From positions 1 through 64,000 of the forward strand of contig JBAKBP010003128.1 of the NCBI GenBank assembly GCA_037953745.1: DNA of 64,000 nt. The letters run 5' to 3'. Of the stretch, positions 10,760 to 20,634 are shown piece by piece. The translations under genes were made by a program, and so were the position numbers. The notes below the pieces were generated by a model that saw nothing but the letters and a program-made list of their open reading frames with translations, was not told the origin of the DNA and did no database searches. Each line of letters opens with the position of its first letter. Within the stretch, counting starts at the first letter, position 1. Source of the DNA: Lithodes maja. Its lineage: Eukaryota > Arthropoda > Malacostraca > Decapoda > Lithodidae.

Positions 10760-11581
10760 TTAACACTAGCTGATCCCACGTGTTGGGGGTTAATATGTAC
10801 TGTTTAATTAATATTTATAAGGATTTTGCTTATTTTTTTGCCATTTATCTATCTATCTATCTATATGCTCAGGCCCAATCCCCATTTTGGGGGTAGCCGA
10901 CTCAAGACAGAGCAAGAACAGGGAAAACACAAAAACAACATAAAACAAAAAATAAACAGATAAAAAACACAAACTCACACACATCCAGGTCACCCAGGAG
11001 AAGACCCAGAGACCAGGGTTACCAAGGTCGCTACAGCACTCCCCCAGCCCCTGACCACCCGGAGAGGTTCCGATCTCGGCAGGCAGACATGCAGCGGAGC
11101 CAAAGCCACAAGCCCTCCCACCACACTTCCAGGCACACCCTTCATATTAATCGTCCCCCCGGGCCAGGCGCCTGATGGACTATTATCTAGTCGAACTTGC
11201 GCCCGACCCCTTACTCCAAATGACCACGTGTTCACTCAACTATTCAAGCATTCTCCACTCACTCCTGTCCACTTGCCATTTATGAGCAATGTAATTTAGT
11301 TTGTCCCCTTTTCACTTGGCTCACAAAATCGCCTTCCCAGACTTCCTTCAAACTAAACAAATGTCTCCACAGACCCCCTTCAAGCTTAATTTGTAGCCTT
11401 CATATATCGATAGAAAAAGGTTTCGGCCATAGGCCGATTTCTTGTATTTTACAGGCTCGCAATCGCTCTACCATAAAAAAAAAAAAAATCGACACCTGAA
11501 TAAGGTGAAGCGTCTTATTATCGCCAAACTAATGAAGTGAAACACGTCCATTAAAAATTTCCTCGGACCAAGTAGGGTTAA
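10760..11581 (-). mobile_element. MITE family P5, split by a retroelement
   Basis: Bounded by TTAACACTAGCTGATCC (10760) and AAGTAGGGTTAA (11581). Removing the 424-bp insertion at 10849-11272 and one 11-bp target duplicate leaves 387 bp, the normal P5 length. It carries the P5 core: TATCGATAGAAAAAGG, TTCGGCCATAGGCCGATTTCTTG and TCTTATTATCGCCAAACTAATG. Confidence 0.8.
10849..11272 (-). mobile_element. Short (TAGA)n-tailed retroelement, inverted copy
   Basis: Minus-strand relative of 8881-9308, about 95% alike by eye, inserted in a P5 MITE. The 11-bp target duplication TTGCCATTTAT is clear at 10838-10848 and 11273-11283. The tail is (TAGA)n at 10849-10864 (plus-strand CTAT). The 81-aa frame is retained at 11235-10990 with only a few substitutions. 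Confidence 0.85.
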
Positions 11582-11624
11582 GACTATGGTGGAAGGGTTT
11601 AACTAAAGAAGGGTTATTATTGTT

Positions 11625-11955
11625 GTGTCTCAGACTCTCTGACCGACCAGTCCCGAGTCAGGTCAACCGAAGCCCCTCCAGATGATCGGCCCCCGAAGGG
11701 GCCAGGGTGAAATGAGATCTTTCTCTGAGAGGGCAGAGGGGGAGGGGATCATCAACCCATGGGCTAGCACCCACGAGCCAATGCCCCCACCGTCCGCAGC
11801 CCCCCTTGCAGTGCCACCCAATCGAGCGATCTCGCCAGCACCTAGAAGGAAAAGTAGTACAGGAAAAGAGACAGCCAAAAACGGCTAAGGTTGGGTAGAG
11901 GATGCCAAACCTCACTCTGAATACGACCAGCCCTTCCCATATGATAATAGTGTAT
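11625..11955 (+). mobile_element. Repeat family Z, copy 1 (SINE-like)
   Basis: Dispersed repeat of about 330 bp with recognisable blocks: GACCAGTCCCGAGTCAGGTC, CGAAGCCCCTCCAGATG, and a 3' block AGGATGCCAAACCTCACTC...GACCAGCCC. Related copies or fragments occur at 44525-44860, 46715-46972, 51880-51985 (minus) and 54283-54362. No pol III boxes or tail were confirmed, so the class is uncertain. Confidence 0.55.
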
Positions 11956-11989
11956 GATGTCACTATGAAGGGGTTTAAGAATAAGGTTT

Positions 11990-12120
11990 AAAGTTTATAC
12001 TGTGGGTGGTGTTGAGGGAAGTCAGCCGCTCCAGACCACTACAGCTTTAAGTAACCTACCCACGCGTCACCACCTCAGGTTCACCACTACCTGATTGAGG
12101 CCCTAGTATACACTGTAGGC
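11990..12120 (+). repeat. Repeat family R4, copy 1 (uninterrupted)
   Basis: GTGGGTGGTGTTGAGGGAAG, AGTCAGCCGCTCCAGACCAC and CTACAGCTTTAAGTAACC, followed by CCCACGCGTCACCACCTCAG. The same block recurs at 12594-12720, around 13009-13565 and at 14534-14595. This copy and the second preserve an unoccupied TTAA that is occupied by a P3 MITE in the third. Confidence 0.8.
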
Positions 12121-12125
12121 TAACT

Positions 12126-12265
12126 TTTATATCTATCTATCAATCCGTCTATTTATCTATCTAGCTAACTATCTATCTGTCTATCTATATACTTATCCCT
12201 CTATGTACTGTATACAGTATATCTGTCTAATTACCCATATGTCTATCTATCTATCAAACTATTTC
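12126..12265. repeat. (TCTA)n microsatellite
   Basis: Imperfect TCTA/TCTG tetranucleotide run. A similar one lies at about 12730-12815. Confidence 0.85.
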
Positions 12266-12274
12266 TTAACCAAC

Positions 12275-12593
12275 AGTGTACCTCATTCAGGTGTCGATTT
12301 TTTCTAGGTGAGCGATAGCAAGCCTATAGCTTTGAAGAAAGCGGCCTTCGGTCGAGAAATATTTCCATAAAAAAAAAATACAAATTTAGCTTGAAGGGGG
12401 TATGGATGGACATTGAATTTAATTTAAAGGAAGTTTGAGAAGGCGTTTTTGTTTGCCTAGGTCGATAAACTAAAATACAATGCTCGAAAGTGTCTGGATA
12501 AATCAAGATGCTCAATAATATTACAAAATAAATACAAACAAATACAATAAACTAAACTAACAACCCGGAAGAAGTGGGATCAGGTAGTGTTAA
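12275..12593 (+). mobile_element. MITE family P5, plus orientation
   Basis: Carries the P5 blocks CATTCAGGTGTCGATTTTTT, GAGCGATAGCAAGCC, GGCCTTCGGTCGAGAAATAT and CAAATTTAGCTTGAAGG, then TAGTGTTAA at the right end (TTAA 12590-12593). The left terminus is not preserved. Confidence 0.7.
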
Positions 12594-12720
12594 AGCTTAT
12601 AGTGTGGGTGGTGGTGGTGAGGGAAGTCAGCCGCTCCAGACCACTACAGCTTTAAGTAACCTACCCACACGTCACCACATTAGGTTCTCCACTACATGAT
12701 GGATGCCCTAATATATATAG
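12594..12720 (+). repeat. Repeat family R4, copy 2 (uninterrupted)
   Basis: Same block as 11990-12120, with intact CAGCTTTAAGTAACCTACC at the TTAA. Confidence 0.8.
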
Positions 12721-12809
12721 GATAATTCTTATATTTATCTGTGTATTAATCTATCTGTCTGTCTTTCTATCTATCTGTCTACCCATCTACCTATCTATCT
12801 ATCTATTTC

Positions 12810-13008
12810 TTAACCAAGTTTTCTCAATTGAGGCATCCATTTTTCCTAGGCGAACGATAGCTAGCCTGTAACTTAAAAGAAATCGGCCTTCGTCCGAGAA
12901 ATGTTTCTATCGAAAAATTTACAAATTTAGGTTGAATAATAATTCTAATAATAATGATGATATTCAAAGTACCCTAACAACCCGGAAGACGTGGGATCAG
13001 GTAGTGTT
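12810..13008 (+). mobile_element. MITE family P5 fragment
   Basis: Keeps GAACGATAGCTAGCCTGTAA, GGCCTTCGTCCGAGAAATG, CTATCGAAAAATTTACAAA and the right-terminal GATCAGGTAGTGTTA. Internal sequence is shortened. Confidence 0.6.
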
Positions 13009-13565
13009 ACATCTTATAGTGTGGGTGGTGGTGAGGGATGTCAGCCGCTCCAGACTACTACAGCTTTAACCCGTCCAGCCCCGGCTAGTTTTGTAATGTT
13101 TGTTCACCAGAACCCGGCCGGTTTTCAAAAAATGGTTTTATTCCAGAAACAATAGCGAATGGGTTAGGAATGAAGAAAAAACCACGAAAAACTGCTCAAA
13201 AAGCTTAAAGAATGGTCCTACAGAGCCCCCGAAAACGTATTTTACAAGAGTAAAAAATTGAAGGCAATTACCCCAAAAAACCAGGTTATTGCGCGCTCAC
13301 GCGCATGCACATGGACTTTGAGAGTTTTCAACCATCGGCACGGTTGCGTGGGATACGTACACAGTTCCCATACAAATCTGAGCCCTCTTGAGTGGCTACA
13401 CCTGAGGTTACGGTCGGCGCAATTAGGGTGACGCGCCAGGCGCGTCTCTGGGGCTGTGCGTTACATACATCGCCGACGCGTCAGGCGCGTCGCTGGGACT
13501 GTACGGGTTAAGTAACCTACCCACACGTCACCACCTTAGGTTCACCACTACACGAGGGATATATA
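13009..13565 (+). repeat. Repeat family R4, copy 3, split by a P3 MITE
   Basis: Left half 13009-13069 and right half 13508-13565 join at TTAA to give the same sequence as the two uninterrupted copies upstream. Confidence 0.8.
13066..13511 (+). mobile_element. MITE family P3, inserted in R4
   Basis: 446 bp including both TTAA copies (13066-13069, 13508-13511). Starts TTAACCCGTCCAGCCCCGGC, ends GGACTGTACGGGTTAA. The interior contains CGTGGGATACGTACACAG and several GACGCG/CGCGTC words near the right end. Open frames are short and uninformative. Full copies also lie at 48802-49233 and 60676-61112. Confidence 0.9.
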
Positions 13566-13591
13566 GGCTCCCCCACACCCGCCCGACCTTC

Positions 13592-13985
13592 CCCTGATGA
13601 CTCCTCAAAATTCTCTGGACCTCGTCCTGATACTCTTACTATTAACGTTTGCGGTCTTTCCTCTAATTTTCCCTCTGTTGAATACGCTCTCTCCTCCTAC
13701 AAACCTGATTTTTTGTTTTTCCTCGCTGAAACTCAGGTGTCTGAAACAACTGCCAGAAGCTCCTTATCTGTATCCTACTTTCTCTATCGTAGTTTCAAAG
13801 CCAAAGGTGGATGTTGTGCAATGTGCATACGTGCGCAACAAACTCACTTGCTCTCGTGCTCCCGATTTCGACTCCTCTGAATTCTCAACTGTATGGCTCA
13901 AACTATCCTGTCATTATCATACTAAATATTTATGTGCTGTCTATTTTTCCCCTAACTCCACCAACTTTCCCTACACATGACGGAA
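13592..13985 (+). pseudogene. LINE apurinic-type endonuclease fragment
   Basis: The frame starting near 13594 reads INVCGLSSNFPSVEYALSSY, then AETQVSETTARSS, then YRSFKAKGG, typical of the N-terminal endonuclease of Jockey/CR1-like LINEs (catalytic N and E positions visible). After about 13825 the match shifts frame: CAYVRNKLTCSRAPDFDSSE and CAVYFSPNST. The frameshift and missing RT make it a dead fragment. It may come from the same family as the LINE at 62216-63250. Confidence 0.75.
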
Positions 13986-14138
13986 TCCAAATATACTTTA
14001 CCTGCAAACCTTTCATTCTCGGCTTGACATTTGGGTTCTGCAGTGTTTCACAAGGTTCCATAAACCAGGACTGCGACTGTTTAATGATTCTAAAGTACTT
14101 CTGGTGTCGTTAAAAAACATAATTAGGTATTTTTAGGT

Positions 14139-14533
14139 TTAACCCCTTCTGAACCAGCGACGGCTTTTCAATTTCATGCTTGCTATATTTTGACGATGTT
14201 ATGAAGCTTCGGAAGGGTATATGGTAGCTAAAAAGATTAATTAAAATAGTTTGCAGCCTTTTAACCCTTTCAGCACCAGGACGCCTTTTTAGCTATTATT
14301 GTGGTAACATTTAGACGATTTTATGTAGCTTAAGAAGGACCTATGCAATTCAGAGGGTTTACTGAGATCGTTTATTTACCCTTTTGAATCCCAGAGGTAG
14401 ATAGTCAGCTGAAGAAAATCCTCTCATGGTAACCAGAACACGATGAAAATTACGTCATGGTGCTGAAGGGGTTAATGTGTAGACATCCTTCCTAACCTGA
14501 ATAATATTGTCTAATAGTAGTACTGAAGGGTTA
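14139..14533. mobile_element. MITE family P1 split by a P2 MITE
   Basis: Starts TTAACCCCTTCTGAACC; the right end is AGTACTGAAGGGTTA (the last TTAA base is mutated). Removing 14265-14475 restores the P1 order seen at 7399-7616, with CTTTTAATG joined to TGTAGACATCC. Confidence 0.8.
14261..14475. mobile_element. MITE family P2 nested in P1
   Basis: 215 bp including TTAA at both ends. Termini TTAACCCTTTCAGCACC and GGTGCTGAAGGGGTTAA are inverted repeats. It is inserted at a TTAA of the outer P1 copy. Confidence 0.9.
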
Positions 14534-14595
14534 CAACTTATAGTGTGGGTGGTGGAGAGGGAAGTCAGCCGCTCCATACCACTATACAGCTTTAA
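14534..14595 (+). repeat. Repeat family R4, copy 4 (partial)
   Basis: CTTATAGTGTGGGTGGTG to TACAGCTTTAA, where it meets a P4 MITE at the TTAA (14592-14595). Confidence 0.7.
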
Positions 14596-14960
14596 GGTGA
14601 GATTTCCACTTGAGGGATTTTTTTCTTGACTCCTTTCTCCCTCATGTTTAAAGCCCCATTTCTATGAAATTTGAAGACGTTCACCCCATTAGTTTGGCGA
14701 TTTTAAGAACTTTCGCCCCATTTCTATAAATGTTAAGACCTTTCGTGCCATTTAGGTATCGATTTTTTTTCTTGGGGAGCGATAGCGAGCCTGTAATATA
14801 AGAGAAATCGGCCTTTGGCCGGGAAATATTTATATGGAAATGTTTTATATGAAACATTTTGGGGGGAGTGTTTTTTGTTAAGCTTAATGGAGGTCTAGGG
14901 AGGAAACTAAAAATATATTAAATAGATGAGTATATGCCAATAAATCCGTCCATCCCCCCG
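14592..14960 (+). mobile_element. MITE family P4, diverged
   Basis: Starts TTAAGGTGAGATTTCCAC and has CTCCTTTCTCCCTCATG, AGTTTGGCGATTTTAAG, GAGCGATAGCGAGCC and GGCCTTTGGCCGGGAAAT. The right end has decayed around CATCCCCCCG. Confidence 0.65.
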
Positions 14961-15050
14961 AAATTGTAAAAAAAAAAAAAAAATGGTACACATATAGTAA
15001 ATAATTTTTTAATTGATTGTGTTCTAATTTGCACAAATAAACGGAAAACA

Positions 15051-15055
<5 letters not shown>

Positions 15056-15120
<65 letters not shown>

Positions 15121-15130
15121 GGTATGTATA

Positions 15131-15180
<50 letters not shown>
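15056..15180. repeat. (TA)n array
   Basis: Nearly pure TA dinucleotides, broken by ACCGGTATGTATATATATG. The Ile-Tyr frames through it are not genes. Confidence 0.95.
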
Positions 15181-15185
<5 letters not shown>

Positions 15186-15407
15186 CAGTATATGTGTGTG
15201 AACATAAACAACATTTAGATCTGACGTATACCATATTCACACTATGTATTTTACCTCCTCTTCTATATGTTTCCCTTGTTTGTATTTAATTTAGTTAAGC
15301 TATATATTCTTTACCTTTTGTCACCTCTCTCCTCCTCTCTTTCTCTCTTTCTCTCCCCTCCCCATCACACTCTACTCAACCTCCTCTCTCACTTTTCATC
15401 TCGGTAT

Positions 15408-15621
15408 TTAATCCCATCAGCACCATGACGTCTTTACACCTTAGATTCTGTATAAAATTAGATGATTGTATGCAGTTTTCGCAGGACCTACGTTACTAAG
15501 AGGGTTTATTGAGACCGTATTTACCCATTTGAGTCGTACAGGTAGATCTTAAACTAAAGACAATCGTCTAACGGTAACCAGAATATAATACAAAATTACG
15601 TAATGGTGGTGAAGGGGTTAA
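15408..15621. mobile_element. MITE family P2, full length
   Basis: 214 bp, TTAATCCCATCAGCACC to GTGGTGAAGGGGTTAA. Confidence 0.85.
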
Positions 15622-15690
15622 TTCGCCCTCAAGTAATTTCACCCCTCAAGGATTTAAACTATATTTCAGTTGCTTCGCCCATCAGTTCAA

Positions 15691-16020
15691 TTAAGGGGAA
15701 GGTAGTGGCTTTTTCTGGACCTCCTTCTCCCTCATGTTTAGCATATTATTTTTGAGATTTTAAGACGTTCGTTCAATCGGCCTGTCAATTTTAAGACCTT
15801 TCGCCCCATTTATTTGTGAATATAAAGACCCTTTGTGCCATTTAGCAGTCGATTTTTTTCTGGCGAGTGATAGCGAGACTGTAATTCTAGAAGATACCTG
15901 CCTTTGGCTGAGACATTTATCTTGAAAGGGGGTCTAGGGGATGCTATTATAAGCTTGATGGAGGTCTAGCGAGGAAGCTCAAAAATAGATAAGTTGATAA
16001 ATACATAGACCAAAAAACAA
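15691..16020 (+). mobile_element. MITE family P4, right end lost
   Basis: Starts TTAAGGGGAAGG; has CTTCTCCCTCATGTTTAGC, TGTGCCATTTAGCAGTCG, GAGTGATAGCGAGACTG and GAGGTCTAGCGAGGAAG. No terminal CCCCTTAA is seen. Confidence 0.65.
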
Positions 16021-16039
16021 GCACGTCATATTTATTATA

Positions 16040-16213
16040 TTATGACAACTATTACACAACTTTATTCAGCTTAGGAAGGGCGTCTACCAATGGAAAGGCT
16101 ACGGAGTATCTCAATTAATCCTTTTTACTGCCATATATCCTTCCCAATCTTTATACAATCGTTTAAATGTAACTGAACAAAAATATAAATGACGTCGCCG
16201 GTACAGAAGGGGT
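16040..16213. mobile_element. MITE family P1, left-truncated
   Basis: The right end, GACGTCGCCGGTACAGAAGG, and internal AGCTTAGGAAGGGCG are kept; the left terminus is absent. Confidence 0.65.
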
Positions 16214-16339
16214 AATTACAGGGTATGTGAATATGGGCACTTCAGTTTCCCTTTTCAATCCCAGTGTTTTTACTGCGTATGCGTATGATAACTACAATAT
16301 AATATAATAATAGCGTAATCCGGTTTGTTTTTCATTGGT

Positions 16340-16696
16340 TTAAGGGGGAATGGTTCGTTTTTCTGGTCCCTCTTCTCCCTCACGTTTAGCCCCATTAGTT
16401 TTCAGATTTTAAGACGCTCGGCCAATTATTTTGGCGATTTTAAGACCTTTCACCCCATTTTGTTAATGTTAAGATCTTTTGTGCCATTTAGGTGTCGATT
16501 ATTTTCCTGGCGAGCGATAGCGAGAGTGTATTTTTTGGAGAAACTGGCCTTCGGTCGGAACATGTTTCTGCCGAAAAAAAGTACAAATAAATCTTGGAAG
16601 GGGATCTAGGGGGAGTTTTCTTTAGCTTGATGGAGGCTTAACGAAACTAATAAATAATTAAATACATAGACCGAAAAATTTCCACTACCCCCTTAA
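16340..16696 (+). mobile_element. MITE family P4, full length
   Basis: 357 bp from TTAAGGGGGAATGG to CTACCCCCTTAA. Core: GAGCGATAGCGAGAGTG, then GGCCTTCGGTCGG, then CTGCCGAAAAAAAGTACAAA. Non-coding. Confidence 0.8.
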
Positions 16697-16894
16697 TATG
16701 TAATAGTTCAGCAATTAATTTTGAGTGTGTATTCCTCGATTATTGTAATTCAGGCGCTTCCACTAAGTCACTAAAATGCGGACTGCAAACTCTGGTGTGA
16801 ATATTGCTAACGAGAACTACCTGGAATTGTCGGCTTATACAACACAGTGATTTATATGAGCTTCTCAGAACATCCCTGTGGGTGAGTGACCCCT

Positions 16895-17266
16895 TTAAGG
16901 GGAGATGGGCATATGCATTTGCTCATTTATACAAATTTTAATTATTTTATTAGTTTCCTCCATAGACCTCCATTAAGCTTAAACAAACACCAGCGTAAGA
17001 CCCTCCTTCAAGATATATTTTTTTACATTTTTCGATAGAAAAATTCCCGGCTGAAGGCCGGTTTCTCTTAAAACGCAGGCTAGGTATCGCTCGCTACGAA
17101 AACATTGACATCTAAATGACACGAAAAGTCTTAACATTGACAAAGAAATGAGGCGAAAGATCTTAAAATCGCCAAACTAATGGGCCGAACATCTTATAAT
17201 CTGAAAACTAATGAGGCTAAACATGAGGAAGAAGAGGGATCAGAAAAACGGTCCATCTCCCCTTAA
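16895..17266 (-). mobile_element. MITE family P4, full length, minus orientation
   Basis: 372 bp with matching termini TTAAGGGGAGATGG and CCATCTCCCCTTAA. The core hairpin reads GGCTGAAGGCCGGTTTCTC beside TTTTTCGATAGAAAAATT. The best-preserved P4 copy here. Confidence 0.9.
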
Positions 17267-17279
17267 CACAATTTAATAG

Positions 17280-17708
17280 CACTATTTAGTTCAAGGGACA
17301 TCTTTTTGGAATTTCCGTTTCGCTCCATTTGTTTGGTGATTTTAAAACGTTTCACCCCATTAGTTTGGCGATAATAAGACGCTTCACACGATTCAGGTGT
17401 CGATTTTTTGTTTAGGAAAGCGAAAGCAAGCCTCCAATTTAGAAGAAATCGGTGTTGGGCCGAGACATTTGTCTACCGAAAAATGTGTAAATTTAGCTTG
17501 AAAGGGGTTTGGGTGGGAATTATTTAGTTTGAAGGAAATCTGGGAAAGTGTTTTTGTTAGCCTAGACTCCTAGACTCCTAGACTCCTAGACTCCTAGAGG
17601 ATAAACTAAAATACATTACTCGGAAATAGCAAAAGCAAGCAAAATCCTCAAAAACAATTACATAAAATATCATAATAACCCCCAAGAGGTCGGACCAGTT
17701 AGTGTTAA
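17280..17708 (+). mobile_element. MITE family P5
   Basis: Blocks CCGTTTCGCTCCATT, AGTTTGGCGATAATAAGACG, AAGCGAAAGCAAGCC and AAAATGTGTAAATTTAGC, ending GACCAGTTAGTGTTAA (TTAA 17705-17708, shared with the next P1). A 10-bp tandem repeat, GACTCCTAGA x4, lies inside at about 17563-17599. Confidence 0.75.
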
Positions 17709-17944
17709 CCCCTTCTGTACCGGCAACGTCTTTTTAACTATATTCTGGCTACTATTAGACGATTGTATTCAGTTTCGAAAGGGTCTCCGGCAATTAATAG
17801 GCTTCGAAGTCTATCACTCAACCCTTTTTTACTACCACACATCCTTCTCAAAGTGCCCAAAATCGTCTAAATATAGCTGGAAGTAAAATCAAATAAACGT
17901 CGCCGATACAGAAGGGAAAAAGGAGCATTACTTAGAAGGGTTAA
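17705..17944. mobile_element. MITE family P1
   Basis: Starts TTAACCCCTTCTGTACC. The right terminus GCCGATACAGAAGGG is followed by about 28 bp and then GAAGGGTTAA, so its right end has been rearranged. Confidence 0.75.
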
Positions 17945-17976
17945 ATATGAGGGTCGACTTGTATATCAATGACAGA

Positions 17977-18337
17977 TTAGGGGAGTAGGTTCATTTTTCT
18001 GGTCCCCCCTTCTTCCTCATGCTTAGCCCCATTACTTTTCAGATGTTCGACCCATTAGTTTGGCGATTTTAAGACTTCACCCCATTTCTTTGTCAATATT
18101 AAGACCTTTCGTGCCATTAAGGTGTTGATTTTATCCTTGCGAGCGATAGCGAGCCTGTAATTTAGGAGGATTCGGCCTTCGGCCTGGAAATGTTTCTACT
18201 GAACAATGTGCAACATTATCTAGAAGGGGTATCTTGAGGATTTTTTTTTTTATGCTTGATGCAGGTCTAGGGAGGAAAAAAATATATGAATAAATAGATA
18301 CTCCAACCAACAAATACTGTAAACCTTTCCCCCTTAA
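17977..18337 (+). mobile_element. MITE family P4
   Basis: From TTAGGGGAGTAGG to TTTCCCCCTTAA. Contains GAGCGATAGCGAGCC and GGCCTTCGGCCTGGAAATG. Its terminal TTAA is also the left TTAA of the next P1. Confidence 0.8.
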
Positions 18338-18548
18338 CCCGTTCAGTACCAGTGTCATCCTGTTAATTATATTCTGGCAATGATTGGACGATGTTATTAA
18401 GCTTAGGAAGGACCTCTAGCAATTATAAGGCTTCTAACCATCTCAACCAACCCTTTTCACTACCACAGATCCTTCCCAAGCTGTACAAAATAGTCTAAAT
18501 GTAGCTAGTATAAAATATGACTCACGTCGCTGGTACTCAAAGGGTTAA
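18334..18548. mobile_element. MITE family P1, sharing TTAA with P4
   Basis: 215 bp, TTAACCCGTTCAGTACC to GGTACTCAAAGGGTTAA. Confidence 0.85.
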
Positions 18549-18800
18549 TGTATTTAATCGGGCATGGCCTTTTTGGTCACCCCACCCCATATTTTGCCCC
18601 ATTAGTTAGGTAATTTTAAGGCGTTTTGCCCCATTATCTTGGCGATTTTAAGACGCCATGGCTCCTTGTAGGTGTCGATTTGTTTCCTGGCGAACTACAG
18701 TGAGCATGACATTTTGGAAAAACTAGACTTTGACCAGGACATTTTTCTACCGAATATTGTACAAATTTAACTTCAGAGTGACGAGAAGGGCGTTTTCTTT
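18549..18800 (+). mobile_element. P4/P5-like MITE remnant
   Basis: Retains GCCCCATTAGTTAGGTAATT, AGGTGTCGATTTGTTTCCTG, TTTTTCTACCGAATATTG and ACAAATTTAACTTC, without clear termini. Confidence 0.55.
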
Positions 18801-18853
18801 TAGCTTAAATACTGGCTTGACTACTCTTAACGAGCACTAGCAGGGAGTGTTCA

Positions 18854-19057
18854 TTAAGCCGGTATCACACGAGCGCTTTTTCCCTCAACACTGGTCTGGC
18901 AGCTTGTGAGTTAATTACTTAAAATATTTCGGTTACCTAATTTCATCTATCATCAGTCTAGTTTCCAATACCAGTGCAAAATACTCCAGAAATGTTGCCA
19001 GAAAAATGCTGATCATCGAATATAGAGTATAAAAGCTCTCGTGTGATACCAACTTTA
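18854..19057. mobile_element. MITE family P6
   Basis: TTAAGCCGGTATCACACGAG at the left and CTCTCGTGTGATACC at the right form inverted ends. Related to 50416-51114, sharing CTAGTTTCC and CTCCAGAAA blocks. The right TTAA is lost. Confidence 0.75.
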
Positions 19058-19149
19058 TCGCTGTCGGCTTATATACATCGTCAAGGTTTATGAGCGGTTC
19101 TCAGAACATCCGGGCTTGTGAATGACCCTTAGCCCCAAAATATAACCTT

Positions 19150-19759
19150 ACATAATCCGAGGGGTATCTTGTTGGACCTTCCCTATTTCCCTTCATTAAT
19201 TGGAAGGTTTAAAAAAAAAATTCACCCATTAGTTTGGCGATATAGTCTATTCGCTGTAAGTAGACGATAAATCATGACCTCTAACCTCTGTACCTCAAAA
19301 ACGGCTAGAGTAATCAAGCTAATATTTCTACCATTTGGGAGGAGTCTGTCAAGGAATAGATATGGAAATTTACAGTCAATTTGCTCTAGCCCTTTTTTAG
19401 TTACAGAGGATTGAGGTAATGATTTCTCGCCTACTTACAGCGAATAGACTTATAGCTATGTTTCAACGCATTCAGGTGTCGATATTTGCTGGGAGGCCGA
19501 TAGCGAGCCTGTAACTTAAAATAAATCGGCCGAGAAAATGTTCTACCGAAAATTTACAAATCTAACTTGAATGGAGTGTAGGGGGTATTTTTTAGTTTGA
19601 AGGACATTTGGGAAGGAGTTTTAGTTAGTTTAGGGTATGAACGAAAATATGTTGCTCGAAAATGGCAAAAACAAATAAAATCCTCAGCAATAATTACACA
19701 TAATACACATAATTCTTATAATAATTAAACCTATAAGATGTCAGATCATATAGTGTTAA
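19150..19759 (+). mobile_element. MITE family P5 split by a TA-type MITE
   Basis: P5 blocks on both sides of the insertion at 19244-19450; the right end is ATATAGTGTTAA (TTAA 19756-19759). Confidence 0.7.
19244..19450. mobile_element. TIR MITE with TA/TAT target, nested in P5
   Basis: About 207 bp with perfect ends AGTCTATTCGCTGTAAGTAG and its complement, flanked by TAT on both sides. TA-containing duplications suggest a Tc1/mariner-type origin (inference). Confidence 0.75.
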
Positions 19760-19874
19760 CGAGTACTACCTGGAAGTGTTCATTATCACTGTCGGCTTAT
19801 ATACTGTATATAATCATACAGGCATATACAGGTTTCTCAGAACATCCCTGTGGGTACTGAGCGTCACCTTCAAC

Positions 19875-20456
19875 ACTATGCTTGATCTTGTGTCGTGGGG
19901 GTTATTATTATATTTTGTTTATAATTAATATTAACCCCTTCTTTACCGGCGACGTATTTTTAACATTAATCTAGCTATATTTACATGATTTTGTGCAGTT
20001 TATGAAAGATGTGTGGTAGTAAAAAGGGTAAAGTGAGATAGTTCGAAGCCTGTTAATTGCTGGAGGCCCTTTTTAAACTGAATCAAATTGTCGAATAGTA
20101 ACTAGAATATAATTAGATAGACTTCGCTGGTACAGAAGGGGTTAAGGATTTTGCTTGATTTTGCAGTTTTCGAGCAATGTATTTTAGTTTCTCCCCTAGG
20201 CTAACAAAAACGCATTCCTAGACTTCCTTCAAACCAAAACAAATCCACCCAGACCTTGAAGCTAAGTTTGTACATTTGTCGATACAAAAATATCCCTGAT
20301 GAAGGTCGATTTCTTCTAAGTTACAGGGTAGCTATCGCTTTGCCCAGATAAAAATCTAAACCTGATCAATTGGGTGAAACTTCTTAAGATCACCCAGCTA
20401 ATGAAGCGAAACAGGGAAGGTCCGAAAAGACTCCCTTCGGCCCAAATAGGGTTTAA
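19875..20456 (-). mobile_element. MITE family P5, split by a P1 MITE
   Basis: Left part 19875-19934 (GTGGGGGTTATTATTATATT) and right part 20142-20456 (GGATTTTGCTTGATTTTGC to CCAAATAGGGTTTAA) join at TTAA into the P5 minus-strand consensus. Confidence 0.75.
19931..20145. mobile_element. MITE family P1 nested in P5
   Basis: 215 bp, TTAACCCCTTCTTTACCGG to GGTACAGAAGGGGTTAA. Confidence 0.85.
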
Positions 20457-20591
20457 GTGATGGCTACTCTAAAACAAAAAAAGTCATGATTAAATTGATT
20501 CATTAAGTTGATGTTAATGGATTCGGTAGGCAGTAATGAGGGTAGGATAAAATCAGTTCTTTGAGAGCAAATATTGACAGACCATATTTCC

Positions 20592-20626
<35 letters not shown>

Positions 20627-20634
20627 TGCTTTAC

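Noticed and set aside
11682..11963. Overlapping 68-101 aa frames on both strands
   Set aside because: They fall inside repeat Z and are not conserved as frames in the other copies.
14918..15240. Ile-Tyr repeat protein frames
   Set aside because: Product of the (TA)n microsatellite.
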